Shown piece after piece: positions 1-8,717 of a stretch of DNA of 64,000 nucleotides. A program made the translations under genes and the position numbers. The first letter of the stretch is position 1; every line of letters starts with the position of its first letter. Under the pieces are notes generated by a model. The model was not told the origin of the DNA. It ran no database searches and was given only the letters and a program-made list of their open reading frames with translations. Source of the DNA: Candidatus Rifleibacteriota bacterium (GTDB lineage Bacteria; Muiribacteriota; Ozemobacteria; Ozemobacterales; Ozemobacteraceae); the NCBI GenBank assembly GCA_015232575.1, contig JADFZL010000004.1, positions 326,381-390,380 of the forward strand. Direction: 5' to 3'.

Positions 1-794
1 AGCAGTTTTAATGGTTGACCATTATTGAATATATATGAACTACCGGGAGTTGTACCGTAATTGTAAAGTCCACCCTTATTTGAGAATCTCCATGAAATTC
101 TAGATAATCCCGGAGGTGCGAGCAGGGAAGATTTGACATTTGAAAGCTGATTCGATATTGTCTCAAATGTATATACGGGCCTGCCGTCGATTACTTCGGT
201 TGCAGATGAAACAACAATTGTAATTTCCCTTTTGCTGCCTGTCTGTGAATCTACAGAATTATATTTCCAGAAATCACCACTCTGAATCGGAAAATATGAC
301 TGAAGGTCATAGCTTTGTCCAGTGGAAATCACCACTTGAATGTCATCTATATACCAGTCATTTTCCTGTTTCAGCATTTTGAAATTCAGATCAATTCTGG
401 TTGCATTGGTCATTATATAATATGCTTTCACGCTTGCATCAACAGAAGACTGTGTGACTATTCCATCAGATGGAATTATAAAGGCGTAAGAAGCGTTGTC
501 TTGTGTGTCACCGATGTTTTTTCCGAAATCCCAGATTGTCAGGACTTCTGAATTTCCTGAAGTTGTGCTTGAATAAAGATTAGCAGAAAAATAGGATTGT
601 GCCTCAGCTATGTTTCCTGTTGATATAGCCTTAACAAACATGTTCAGACGCAGCGAAATCTGTCCGCTGTCAGCTGCAGAAACTGGGTTCATGCTTTGCG
701 AACCGCCGCCGCCTCCGCCGCCGCAGCCCCATAGTAAGAGCCCGGAAAGCCCGATCAAAAATACAGTATAAAAAAATTTCTTATTCATAATCAT
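1..794 (-). CDS. Putative lipoprotein, 3' end cut by window edge
   Basis: The frame opens at ATG 794 (a second ATG lies at 788) and stays open to base 1, giving 264 visible residues. An AGAGGGG ribosome-binding site sits just before 794. The N-terminus is a lipoprotein signal: a basic start, a hydrophobic core, and LLWGC as a lipobox-like cleavage site, followed by a run of glycines that is a typical flexible tether. The rest looks like two small soluble domains. The first (about residues 45-150) begins with an NTF2/DUF4878-like helix (LRLNMFVKAIS) and a strand-rich part ending in ENDWYIDDIQV. The second starts near FPIQSGDFWKYN, a motif common at the start of secreted beta domains. It is the last visible gene of an operon with the barrel and FecR genes, with a 10-bp gap. 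Exact function unknown. Confidence 0.75.
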   Translation of the reverse strand, partial: MIMNKKFFYTVFLIGLSGLLLWGCGGGGGGGSQSMNPVSAADSGQISLRLNMFVKAISTGNIAEAQSYFSANLYSSTTSGNSEVLTIWDFGKNIGDTQDNASYAFIIPSDGIVTQSSVDASVKAYYIMTNATRIDLNFKMLKQENDWYIDDIQVVISTGQSYDLQSYFPIQSGDFWKYNSVDSQTGSKREITIVVSSATEVIDGRPVYTFETISNQLSNVKSSLLAPPGLSRISWRFSNKGGLYNYGTTPGSSYIFNNGQPLKL

Positions 795-804
795 TAAATC
801 CCCT

Positions 805-2943
805 CTAGAACTGATATTCCAGAGAACCGATGAATTCTGTTATATCCATCGGTTGTCTGAAATTCCACAACAATTCCTGCGATCTCGGATCAAAGTCTCT
901 GTAGAAGGTTTCTTCCTTCGAGGCAGAAAAATTGAGAGAAAGATCTTTTCTCAGATTGTAGCGAGCTTTTGCCAGGAGTACAGTTTGGTTCTTGCTGGTC
1001 CAGTCAAAAGATGCAGTATCGAAATCAATATAACTGAAGTTTCTTCTTCCAGCTTCAATCTGACAATCAAATTTCTTTGGTCGATTATAAGAAGCCTGAA
1101 TAGCTGAAATAAAATACTTGAAATCAGGGAAAACCGCTGCCTGATATCCTCTGTTGAGATATTCATTTTTCCAGCTCAAGTCAACACGGTTGTTTATTTT
1201 CCATGTAGGTTTCAGGCCAATCATATTTTCTCTGAAGTCAAGAGCATCACCCTGAACTGATCCGCGTTTGTGATAACTATCTTCAAATTTGACCTTGAAG
1301 TGCTTTGAATATTTCTTTTCAAGCATTACGCCATACTGGTTATTCACATGAGCTTTGGCGCGCATATTTTCTGAGTTGTATGTGTAGGTGTGCTCAAGTC
1401 TACCTCTTGTGTCTTTGTCGATGGTTACTTTTGCAGTTGTTTTGAGTTTCTTCTGGGAATAGCCTCTCAGATAATCGCTTGGATAACCTCTTTCCTGATA
1501 TTCATCTTCGAAAACCCAGGTGAAAGTCTTGCTTACAGGCAGATCATATCTGAAGCGGAAGTAGTTGTCCCAGTAGGTTGTTCTGAAGAGGTTAACCGCT
1601 TCAGAGCCGTAAATTCGCTTTTCATAAGTATTAGAAACACTGATATCACTCTTGTTGCCTTCGAATGAACGGTTGTACTCAAGGTCATAAAGGCGGCCAG
1701 TGTAATCAAGCATTGAAGAATTATCATAAGATCTTGAATTTTCAAGCCATTCTGAAAACAACGTTCCATTTTGAATGAAATATGTCATCTGTGACTGGAA
1801 ATTCAGTTGCTTGAAATCTGATCGTTCATAATTTGGATAGGCTCTGGTATTAATTCCGACGTTGAAAAGTCTTTCATATCGGCCATCTTTTCTGTTCCAG
1901 AAGAGTTCTGCGAGATTGTCGCGGTAATCTTTCTGATCGTTCTGAGGATACCAGATATAATGGAGAGTATCTTTCAGCGCCACTGAAGTTTTTGGAGAGT
2001 GACTGTGCAGCCAGTTGAAGGTAAGAACGTTCTCTTTAACAAGCTCATTGCGTTCACGTTCAAGATATTTGTTATCGAGAATAAACTTGTTTTTGGCATC
2101 ATTCTGGTAATTGAGTGTCAGTCTGCTTTGCCTGAGATTGTTCGGAAGAACAGTATCAGTAGACTTGTACATTTCATTGCGATTTCTAAGATCAAGCTTG
2201 AATGTACCAGATATTTTTGCTCTTCCAAACGAAGACTTCTCTTTTTTGTCGGTCGCCAGCTGCAAATCAGGAACAACGCTAGCGGCTGAAGTTGCTGTTT
2301 CCGTTTTCGTCCCGGTTGCGTTGTCAGTGGCGACTTGTTTTTCAGATTGCTTTTCAAGCGAATTATCAGAAACCGCTGATTCTGTTGTTGGTAATTCAGG
2401 AACAATTGGCTGAGCGGCACTGCTTACTGTAGCAGGCTCACCAGACATTTCCTGAGGAGTTGTTTCCTGCTGCTTCTTAGATTCCTCGGATTTGGTTTCC
2501 TGTGCGGGTTTTTCCTGAACTTTCTGGTGTTCATCTTCACGATTTTCAAAATTGTTCAGGAAAAAATCACGACAATTACGATAAAGATCATCAAGCCGGC
2601 TGAATCCGTCCATTAATGCGGCTCTGTCGGCCGGGCTTGAATCCTGGCTCATTTTGTACAAATCTTCCAGCAGATCGTATCTCTTCTGAATAAAATCATA
2701 CACATCACGTGCGTCAGAAGTAATTTGAACGCCCTGAGTGCTTTCAAGAGAAATTTTCTCGTTCTTTATTTTACGATCCATGCCTTCAAGTTTTCTTAAC
2801 CCATCACTGAAATCTGGTTCATAACGCCTGAAGGCTTCAAGTGATCTTTCTGTCATTGGGGAAAGCGAATAAGCGCTTGCGCAGAGCGAGGCAAAGAAGA
2901 TCACTGCGATAACATTAAATATAATACTTTTTTTTCTTTTCAT
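805..2943 (-). CDS. Outer-membrane beta-barrel protein with N-terminal helical domain
   Basis: 712 residues. A signal peptide (MKRKKSIIF, hydrophobic core, SAYS) is followed by a helical region to about residue 140. Then comes a low-complexity Gln/Glu/Thr/Ser linker (about 140-235), and from about 240 a long series of alternating-polarity strands rich in Tyr, Phe and Trp. The last residue is Phe in a terminal strand EFIGSLEYQF, the usual signature for BAM-dependent insertion. I see no TonB box or plug motif, so a porin or scaffold-type barrel is more likely than a TonB receptor. It lies 23 bp after the FecR gene and 10 bp before the lipoprotein gene, so the three probably make one surface complex. 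The ligand or cargo is unknown. Confidence 0.8.
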   Translation of the reverse strand: MKRKKSIIFNVIAVIFFASLCASAYSLSPMTERSLEAFRRYEPDFSDGLRKLEGMDRKIKNEKISLESTQGVQITSDARDVYDFIQKRYDLLEDLYKMSQDSSPADRAALMDGFSRLDDLYRNCRDFFLNNFENREDEHQKVQEKPAQETKSEESKKQQETTPQEMSGEPATVSSAAQPIVPELPTTESAVSDNSLEKQSEKQVATDNATGTKTETATSAASVVPDLQLATDKKEKSSFGRAKISGTFKLDLRNRNEMYKSTDTVLPNNLRQSRLTLNYQNDAKNKFILDNKYLERERNELVKENVLTFNWLHSHSPKTSVALKDTLHYIWYPQNDQKDYRDNLAELFWNRKDGRYERLFNVGINTRAYPNYERSDFKQLNFQSQMTYFIQNGTLFSEWLENSRSYDNSSMLDYTGRLYDLEYNRSFEGNKSDISVSNTYEKRIYGSEAVNLFRTTYWDNYFRFRYDLPVSKTFTWVFEDEYQERGYPSDYLRGYSQKKLKTTAKVTIDKDTRGRLEHTYTYNSENMRAKAHVNNQYGVMLEKKYSKHFKVKFEDSYHKRGSVQGDALDFRENMIGLKPTWKINNRVDLSWKNEYLNRGYQAAVFPDFKYFISAIQASYNRPKKFDCQIEAGRRNFSYIDFDTASFDWTSKNQTVLLAKARYNLRKDLSLNFSASKEETFYRDFDPRSQELLWNFRQPMDITEFIGSLEYQF

Positions 2944-2966
2944 CTTTTGAATTCTCCTGGCTCAGG

Positions 2967-5000
2967 CTATTTTATAAAGCGGCCAAGCTGGCTTTCCAGG
3001 TCTTTAAGCTGCGTCTGAAGTTCTTCTGCGGCAAGACCAAGCTGCTGGTATGTATCTACGATTCGATTGTATGAATTCTTCAGTTCTTCCTGCTCTGCAG
3101 TGGCATATTTCTGACCGGCTGCTTTTTTCATGAGAGATTCATAAAGTCTCTGTGCGTTATTAAACATTCTCTTGGATTTGCTGAAATTGTTAAGAATACT
3201 GAGCGAATTGCGGAGTCTTACTTCAGGTTGTGCACTGCTCATGCTGCTGTTATAAGAATCTATTTCTGCTCTGAGATTGACAATTGAGGCTGAGAGAACG
3301 TCGTCAATCTGCTGCATTTCAGTAAGAACTGCAGGTTCTACCGGTACTACTGCAAGGTCACGCAGAAGTTTTGAAATCTGGCTCTGATAGCTTGAAATTG
3401 TCTTAACAAGATCCTGGGCTGCTTTATCACTTGAGTTAGCATCAAGATACGTCTGAACTTCTGAAGCCTGTTCAGAAAGTTCTTTCAATGCATTATTTCC
3501 TGAATCAATGGCATCTGTAAACCATGACTGTGTAAGTCCGCCGCCACCTGATCCCTGGAGTTCTCTGGAAATTCTTTCAAATTCGCCCCATGTTGCAGCA
3601 ACGCGACTCGAAAGATCTGTTATTTCACTGCTGGTACCACTGCTTGAAGCTTTCTTAAATGTCGATTTCGCGAATTTTGCCACTTCACTCTGGAAACCCT
3701 GAAGTACCTTGCGGGCATCAGTTACCAGTTTTGAATAGGCAGAAACCTGAGATTTCTGATCGGCTGTTAATCCAGCTTTTTCACGGGCGCTGTCAATTCT
3801 TGTCTGTAGTACAGAAAGTGCTTTCATATCTTCGCCGACCGATTCTACAAATCTTTCGCAATCTTTCTGGAAAGAAGCCGAATCTTCTGTTTTTACATTG
3901 TCAGACGCTGAAAGTGTTTTAAATGTATCCTGAATTGATTTGAAAGCTTCGCCATGTCTGTTTTGAATCTGGGAAACGGCATCCGGCACATCATCCAGGC
4001 CAAGTGCTACGGTTTCCTGCTGAGTTGTAGCTGCTTTTTTGAAGTTGTACTTCATCATCTTTCCGAGTTCGCTCTGAACACCCTGAAGAGCTTTTTTAAC
4101 ATCGGTTATCATCTTCATGTAGTTGGAACAAAGTGCTTTCTTCGAGGCGGGAAGGTTGCCTGCTGCAAGCAGTTTGTCTACTTTACCCTGCATGCTGTTT
4201 ATGATAAGTGAGTCTTCCATCAGTGTTCCGGCAAGGCGCTCAGCGTCTTTCTTGAACCCTTGAACGTCATCTTCTGTTGGTGCTGTTGCTGCTGCAAGTG
4301 CGGAAAAAGAATCTTTGATTCCTTTGAACTTTTCACCGAGATTCTGCTGTATTTGTCTTATAGTGTCGGGAATTTCGTTCAATTCAATTGAATCACCCAT
4401 TTTAGAAAGGTCTTCTTTCCATTCATCGTTAGCTTTCTGAAGGTCGATTTCCTGCTTTTCAGTCTTTCCGCCAGTTTTTACGACTACAGATTCACCTTCT
4501 TTAATGGTCATGGTTTCACGGGTTTCATTAATTATAATGCTGGCAATACCGCGAAGAACGGTCAGTCTGTCTTCAGTTCTTGACTTATTTGTTTCGCAGG
4601 TAATGTTCGTTCCTTTAATACCTGCGACAGCCTGACTCATTTTGACTTCCATGGTTCCGCCAGCTGCCATCTTCTTAACGTTGACCCATATTTTTCCCTT
4701 TACCAGGTCAACTTTACTGTCCTGGTCGGGTGGAGTAGCAATAATTATTTCTGATTCAGCTTTAAGCAGAAAGGTTGACATATCTGCAAAACTGAGAATT
4801 GCTGTTGAATCTTCACCTGTTTCAACGTGGTCATTCACGCTGATAACAGTTTGAAGTTTTGCAAATTTTTTAGCATCCTCATTTCCGTCTGGAAATAGCT
4901 GTACTTCGCCATTAAGAGTCGAAAATCTCACTCCAGAATCGTCGGCGAAAACCGGACAAAGAAAACAAAGCATAACAAGAAACAGAAAAAAACGTTTCAT
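2967..5000 (-). CDS. FecR-domain periplasmic protein with duplicated coiled-coil module
   Basis: 677 residues, preceded by AAGGAG at good spacing from ATG 5000. The signal peptide is MKRFFLFLV...PVFA. Residues about 22-175 form a FecR-type domain (VNDHVETGEDSTAILSFAD, then GIKGTN and TVLRGIASI). The remainder is helical and likely coiled-coil. It holds an internal tandem duplication: about 210-324 and about 338-452 align end to end (IPDTIRQIQ with VPDAVSQIQ, DVKKALQGVQSE with DARKVLQGFQSE). A third, different helical region follows to the C-terminus. There is no transmembrane helix and no neighbouring ECF sigma factor, so this is not a classical FecR sigma regulator. In such proteins the domain probably serves as a periplasmic binding or assembly scaffold. 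It is the first gene of the barrel/lipoprotein operon. Confidence 0.8.
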   Translation of the reverse strand: MKRFFLFLVMLCFLCPVFADDSGVRFSTLNGEVQLFPDGNEDAKKFAKLQTVISVNDHVETGEDSTAILSFADMSTFLLKAESEIIIATPPDQDSKVDLVKGKIWVNVKKMAAGGTMEVKMSQAVAGIKGTNITCETNKSRTEDRLTVLRGIASIIINETRETMTIKEGESVVVKTGGKTEKQEIDLQKANDEWKEDLSKMGDSIELNEIPDTIRQIQQNLGEKFKGIKDSFSALAAATAPTEDDVQGFKKDAERLAGTLMEDSLIINSMQGKVDKLLAAGNLPASKKALCSNYMKMITDVKKALQGVQSELGKMMKYNFKKAATTQQETVALGLDDVPDAVSQIQNRHGEAFKSIQDTFKTLSASDNVKTEDSASFQKDCERFVESVGEDMKALSVLQTRIDSAREKAGLTADQKSQVSAYSKLVTDARKVLQGFQSEVAKFAKSTFKKASSSGTSSEITDLSSRVAATWGEFERISRELQGSGGGGLTQSWFTDAIDSGNNALKELSEQASEVQTYLDANSSDKAAQDLVKTISSYQSQISKLLRDLAVVPVEPAVLTEMQQIDDVLSASIVNLRAEIDSYNSSMSSAQPEVRLRNSLSILNNFSKSKRMFNNAQRLYESLMKKAAGQKYATAEQEELKNSYNRIVDTYQQLGLAAEELQTQLKDLESQLGRFIK

Positions 5001-5474
5001 CTCTCACTCCTTGAAAAACAGTCTTAGCATACCAAAGCGCTAAAATTTACCACCAAACAATCAATTAGTCAACAAAAAACACCGTTAAACGATCGATTCA
5101 CCAATAATTTCTGGCTCTTACAGCAAAAATTGCAGCTATTTTTTTTCCAAAAATTACTGGCAATCAGGAAAAATCTCAACAAATCAAAATGTACAAATTC
5201 ATACCCGAAGAATATTATCCAATTTTGGAAAAAAATCAATAAAAAAATTGACCCGCGAAAAAAAGCAAATGCCGAAGCACTTCGCAAAGGTCGAAGCGAA
5301 TTCAGTATTTTTAATGGGTCTAAACTCGGGAGAATCTTTATCTTGAAAATCTGCGCAATCTGCGTAATCTGCGGAAAAAATCTTTTCTGGTCTTGTCTTG
5401 TCTGTTATTTCTTTTCTTTCTGCGGATTGTTGAGCAGATTTAGTTGAAAAGTATTTTCAGAAAGAAATGAAACG
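5001..5474. other. Intergenic region, no gene supported
   Basis: This 474-bp stretch lies between the FecR operon (transcribed leftwards from 5000) and the 3' end of the kinase gene, so it should hold the promoter of the FecR operon. It is very AT-rich near 5040-5260 and contains a short tandem repeat at 5348-5374. Open frames here are low-complexity and lack ribosome-binding sites. No tRNA-like fold or terminator was recognised. Confidence 0.5.
5348..5374. repeat. 9-bp tandem repeat, three copies
   Basis: Three consecutive units of AATCTGCG followed by C, T and G, in an intergenic region. Short GC-richer strings of this kind recur between genes in many bacteria. Function unknown. Confidence 0.6.
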
Positions 5475-6497
5475 TCAGATAATGTATTCTATTCCCTGAA
5501 TTTTAACTTTCGATTGTGCCCCGATTCTGCGGATAATATTTGCGGCAAGAAAGTTTCCTATTTTCAGACAAAGCTCAAGCGGCAGTTCTTTGAAGAGGCC
5601 ATAGAAAAAACCAGCCTGAAAATTGTCTCCAGCACCGTTTGTGTCACGTACATCCTCAACTTTGAATGCTTCAACTTTTGTAGTACCCTTGGGTGTATAA
5701 GCGATTGCACCCTTCTCGCCGAGTTTTACAATGGCAAGATCAGAGTAATTTAAAAGTTTGCTGTAATCATCACCATTGCACAAAGTTGTTGCTTCGTCTT
5801 CATTTGCGAATAAAACATCTACGCCCGGTTCTAGGAATTCCAGAAGTTTTGACCTGATGGAATTTATTACGAAGCTGTCCGCGAGATCAAATGAAATGCG
5901 CGTTCCAACTTTTCTGGCGGTTTCATATGCATATCTGGTCGCTTTATTAATTGGATAATCTCCACGAAGTTCATAGGCTGAAAAGTGGAGAAACTCAGAA
6001 TCGGCAATAAGACTGTGCAGAATTTCGTAAGGGTAAAGTTTTTTTGTGACACCGAAATCAAGACCGAAAGTCCTCTGGGCATCGGGACTTATAAGTGTGT
6101 AACAGAGACCCGATCTTCCGCGCTTAATTGTTACATAAGGGTCAATATCATTTTCACGAAGATTGTTGATATAAGCGTATCCAAAATCATCGTTACCGAC
6201 ACAGCCTATGAACGCACACGAAAGTCCCAGGTTGCTGGCTCCGTAAATAACATTAGTTGGCGATCCTCCCGGTGAAACCGTTGGAAGGTGTCGTTCAGCA
6301 AGTTTCTGCAATTTACGGTGATTTTCAGCGTTGATTTCTATGCTGTTTCCCTTAATAAGAACCAGCTCAGAAAGTTCTTCATCCTGAACTTCGATTATGA
6401 CATCTGTCAGGGCATCAGAAATGGCAGTAAGATGATACTTCTTACTGCTTTCGCAGGGAACTTGAAAATTTTTATTTATAAATTTCTCAGCTTTCAT
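5475..6497 (-). CDS. PfkB-family (ribokinase/adenosine kinase-like) carbohydrate kinase
   Basis: The chosen start is ATG 6497 (340 residues), 31 bp after the stop of the preceding gene. A longer in-frame extension to 6689 would overlap that gene and encodes unlikely sequence. The protein follows the PfkB fold order: a DALTDVIIEV first strand; GGSPTNVIYGASNLG (about 77-91), the glycine-rich substrate loop; FIGCVGNDDFG (about 97-106); NEDEA (about 232-236); and the family signature DTNGAGDNFQAG (285-296) with catalytic Asp291. The N-terminal DALTD and overall layout resemble adenosine kinase-like members, but the substrate cannot be read from sequence. It is the last gene of a four-gene run with cheV, a glycosyltransferase and an amidotransferase-like gene, which suggests a sugar or nucleoside role in glycan supply. 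Confidence 0.85.
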   Translation of the reverse strand: MKAEKFINKNFQVPCESSKKYHLTAISDALTDVIIEVQDEELSELVLIKGNSIEINAENHRKLQKLAERHLPTVSPGGSPTNVIYGASNLGLSCAFIGCVGNDDFGYAYINNLRENDIDPYVTIKRGRSGLCYTLISPDAQRTFGLDFGVTKKLYPYEILHSLIADSEFLHFSAYELRGDYPINKATRYAYETARKVGTRISFDLADSFVINSIRSKLLEFLEPGVDVLFANEDEATTLCNGDDYSKLLNYSDLAIVKLGEKGAIAYTPKGTTKVEAFKVEDVRDTNGAGDNFQAGFFYGLFKELPLELCLKIGNFLAANIIRRIGAQSKVKIQGIEYII

Positions 6498-6528
6498 TGA
6501 AGAATGGTATTCGTTTTGTAAAAGAAAG

Positions 6529-7161
6529 TCAAGTAGAAATAGTTTGTAGACAGAAAATGATATTTTCGCTATTTCCTGGAAAATCAGGAGTGACAATAAT
6601 TTCAGAAGAATTGTTTGATTGAACGTCACCAAACCCTGATGGAATAGCTGAATGCGCTTTGATTGATTCAAGGCTTGATGCAAAAACAAAAACTGATGGA
6701 GTTGAATAGTAATACAATTTTGAAATACTGCCGGAATCTTTTGACAGAAAAAGTTTCATTTCATCTTCGTGCCAGGCTGCTAATGCCCAGTTGCCAGAAA
6801 GATGAGAGCCGGCTTTTTCTTTCCACAGGTAATAGGCTTTCTTTGTCAGCTCTTCATCAGAAATTTCGGACTCAATTTCTGAAGGAATAGCCATATTTCG
6901 GCAGAGTGAGGATCTGTTGTGAAGTTTTGCGGTTGAAACAAACAGTATAGAATCGGCTCTGTTGTAGTCTGGCATTGAAATCGGAGCGACAACTTCAGAA
7001 TCGGAATCCCTGAAAAAAGTGAATCCGAATGCAGCAAATTCTTTACGGTAGACACCGCCGCCATCTGGTTCTCTGTGGGCGATTGCGGAATACATTTTTC
7101 CAATATATTCTGAAGACGCAATAGTCTTGTCAAAATTTACAAAACCATATATTTCATTCAT
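6529..7161 (-). CDS. Stand-alone class II glutamine amidotransferase-like domain, catalytically degenerate
   Basis: 210 residues aligning by eye with the N-terminal Ntn-hydrolase domain of asparagine synthetase AsnB. The protein starts MNEIYGFVNFD, where AsnB-type proteins start MCGIxGxxNxD. AIAHREPDGGGVY matches the HRGPDGxGxY signature, and LSGNWALAAWHEDEMKLFLSKD matches the LxGxFAFAxWD block. The nucleophile Cys2 is Asn. The NGEIYN oxyanion segment is replaced by STAKLHN. The synthetase domain is absent, as the gene ends after about 200 residues and the next gene starts 31 bp later. It therefore should not release ammonia from glutamine. A binding or regulatory role is an inference. It sits 18 bp after the glycosyltransferase gene in the same operon. 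Confidence 0.7.
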   Translation of the reverse strand: MNEIYGFVNFDKTIASSEYIGKMYSAIAHREPDGGGVYRKEFAAFGFTFFRDSDSEVVAPISMPDYNRADSILFVSTAKLHNRSSLCRNMAIPSEIESEISDEELTKKAYYLWKEKAGSHLSGNWALAAWHEDEMKLFLSKDSGSISKLYYYSTPSVFVFASSLESIKAHSAIPSGFGDVQSNNSSEIIVTPDFPGNSENIIFCLQTIST

Positions 7162-7179
7162 GTTAGTCTCTGGATTCCA

Positions 7180-8679
7180 TTACTTAAATTTACCATTTAC
7201 TTTTTCTGAGGCGATTCTGCAAAATAATGGGAAAAAAAGGTTGTTAATTGGAACATTCAAAAGTTTATATCCTTTTTGGAAATCACTATTTTTTAGAAGT
7301 TCATTGTCTCCGAGAAATGGACTTTCTGTTTTCAAATAATCATCCATCAGAAATGGCTTTGGCTGAAGCAAAGCACCACGTAATATAATTATATCAGGTT
7401 TTCTTGTCAGAACATATTCAGTATTAAATTTTTCGTGCCCGAATATCTTAAATCTGCCTTCTTTCAGAGGTGATTTCGCGATTGTACGATCAACTAATCC
7501 GAGCATATCAACTATTGGCCGTTTCGAAAAATAACCAATTTGACCTATTGGGTTTAATGCAATCAGGCAATCTTTAGTTGTGTTTTCCAGCAGCCAGTTT
7601 CCGATGTTTCTCCAGCATTCATTTCTGAAATTCTGTATCTCTCTCATTGAATGAAAATCAGAATAATAAAATGAAAAAAATGGTGAAAACATTATTGCAG
7701 AGGCAATAACTGAGTTTGTAATAAAGCTGCGGTTTTTATTGAAAGCATGTACCAGAAAAGGTGCTATAGCCGGCAGAATATGTACATAAAAACGGAAATA
7801 TCCAAGACTGTTTCTTCCCAGGACAATGATATAAACGAGGTAAGAGAAACAGAAAATCATAATTCTTTTTTCAACGGGGCTTCGTTGTGAAAAAAATACT
7901 GCCGGAACAATCGCAAATAGCCATCCACCGGATTTAAGAAATGCAAAAAACTCATTTAAGCCATAAAAAACGCTTGTCTGAGCATTTGTTTTTGCATAAA
8001 AAGTGTTTGGCAGAGCATCACCGAAATAGATAAAGCGAATCGAAGTAATAGTAAAAATAATAATCAGCGAAAAAAGAATTCCCTGCAAAATTTCGCGTTG
8101 AAACCATCGTTCCTCTGTATTGAAGACTCCGGATAATTCATAAATTAATATGAAAAGCATGAATTCAGGACGTGTTAATGCGAGCAGAAAAATACAGATT
8201 CTTGAAATACTGGTCTTTTGCTTGAGAGAATAAAATACTAATAATGTCAGCAGAAAATTAACCAGCGGAACTTCAAGTCCACAGAGGCTCATTAAAAGGA
8301 AATCGGCATTGGCAACAAGAGTAAGAGTTGCCAGAAAAGCAAACCAGCTGTTATCCAACATCTTTTTTGCTGAAATGAAAACAAGAAATATAGATGAAAT
8401 TATCAGGAGATAGCTTAGCAGGAGTGTTGAAGTTTCGATGTCTGTAAAGGCCAGTTTATTGAAAATTCCAATCAGAATGACCCAGAGAAAATTTGTTGTT
8501 CCTTCGACTTTATCATTCAGGTTGTAAACAAATCCATTGCCTGAAAATAAGTTTTCTGAATATCGGAATGAAATGAAAGCATCGTCAATGAACGAATCAA
8601 AAAACATGCTGGCACCGAAGGTATAAAAAACAAGAAGCAATAAAAGCAGCAGCCAGTCTTTCATTTCAAGTTTGTTCAT
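7180..8679 (-). CDS. Polytopic GT-C-type glycosyltransferase
   Basis: 499 residues with about ten hydrophobic helices. The first extracytoplasmic loop after helix 1 reads FIDDAFISFRYSENL, then GNGFVYN and VEGTTNFLWV. This is the hallmark DD...FRYxxN...G.G.V.N...EG.TNFLWV pattern of polyprenyl-phosphate-sugar-dependent GT-C transferases, the group that includes AftB and related mannosyl- or arabinosyltransferases. The acidic pair DD is the expected catalytic site. The C-terminal part is soluble (GQIGYFSKRPIVDMLGLVD, EYVLTRKPDIIILRG), as in other members. It would transfer a sugar from a lipid carrier to a periplasmic acceptor. It lies 38 bp after cheV and 18 bp before the amidotransferase-like gene. 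The acceptor is unknown. Confidence 0.8.
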   Translation of the reverse strand: MNKLEMKDWLLLLLLLVFYTFGASMFFDSFIDDAFISFRYSENLFSGNGFVYNLNDKVEGTTNFLWVILIGIFNKLAFTDIETSTLLLSYLLIISSIFLVFISAKKMLDNSWFAFLATLTLVANADFLLMSLCGLEVPLVNFLLTLLVFYSLKQKTSISRICIFLLALTRPEFMLFILIYELSGVFNTEERWFQREILQGILFSLIIIFTITSIRFIYFGDALPNTFYAKTNAQTSVFYGLNEFFAFLKSGGWLFAIVPAVFFSQRSPVEKRIMIFCFSYLVYIIVLGRNSLGYFRFYVHILPAIAPFLVHAFNKNRSFITNSVIASAIMFSPFFSFYYSDFHSMREIQNFRNECWRNIGNWLLENTTKDCLIALNPIGQIGYFSKRPIVDMLGLVDRTIAKSPLKEGRFKIFGHEKFNTEYVLTRKPDIIILRGALLQPKPFLMDDYLKTESPFLGDNELLKNSDFQKGYKLLNVPINNLFFPLFCRIASEKVNGKFK

Positions 8680-8717
8680 AGATTCTGGAATTTCAGGTTA
8701 AAACTTACCTCTGGCTT

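Noticed and set aside
2967..5000. Classical FecR anti-sigma system
   Set aside because: The protein has a signal peptide and no cytoplasmic anti-sigma segment, and no ECF sigma factor or TonB receptor gene lies next to it.
5130..5447. 105-residue open frame in the 5001-5474 gap
   Set aside because: Low-complexity Lys/Ile/Phe sequence running through the 9-bp tandem repeat, without ribosome-binding site.
6498..6689. 64-residue N-terminal extension of the PfkB kinase
   Set aside because: It overlaps the upstream gene in another frame. The kinase domain begins after the ATG at 6497, which fits the gene spacing.
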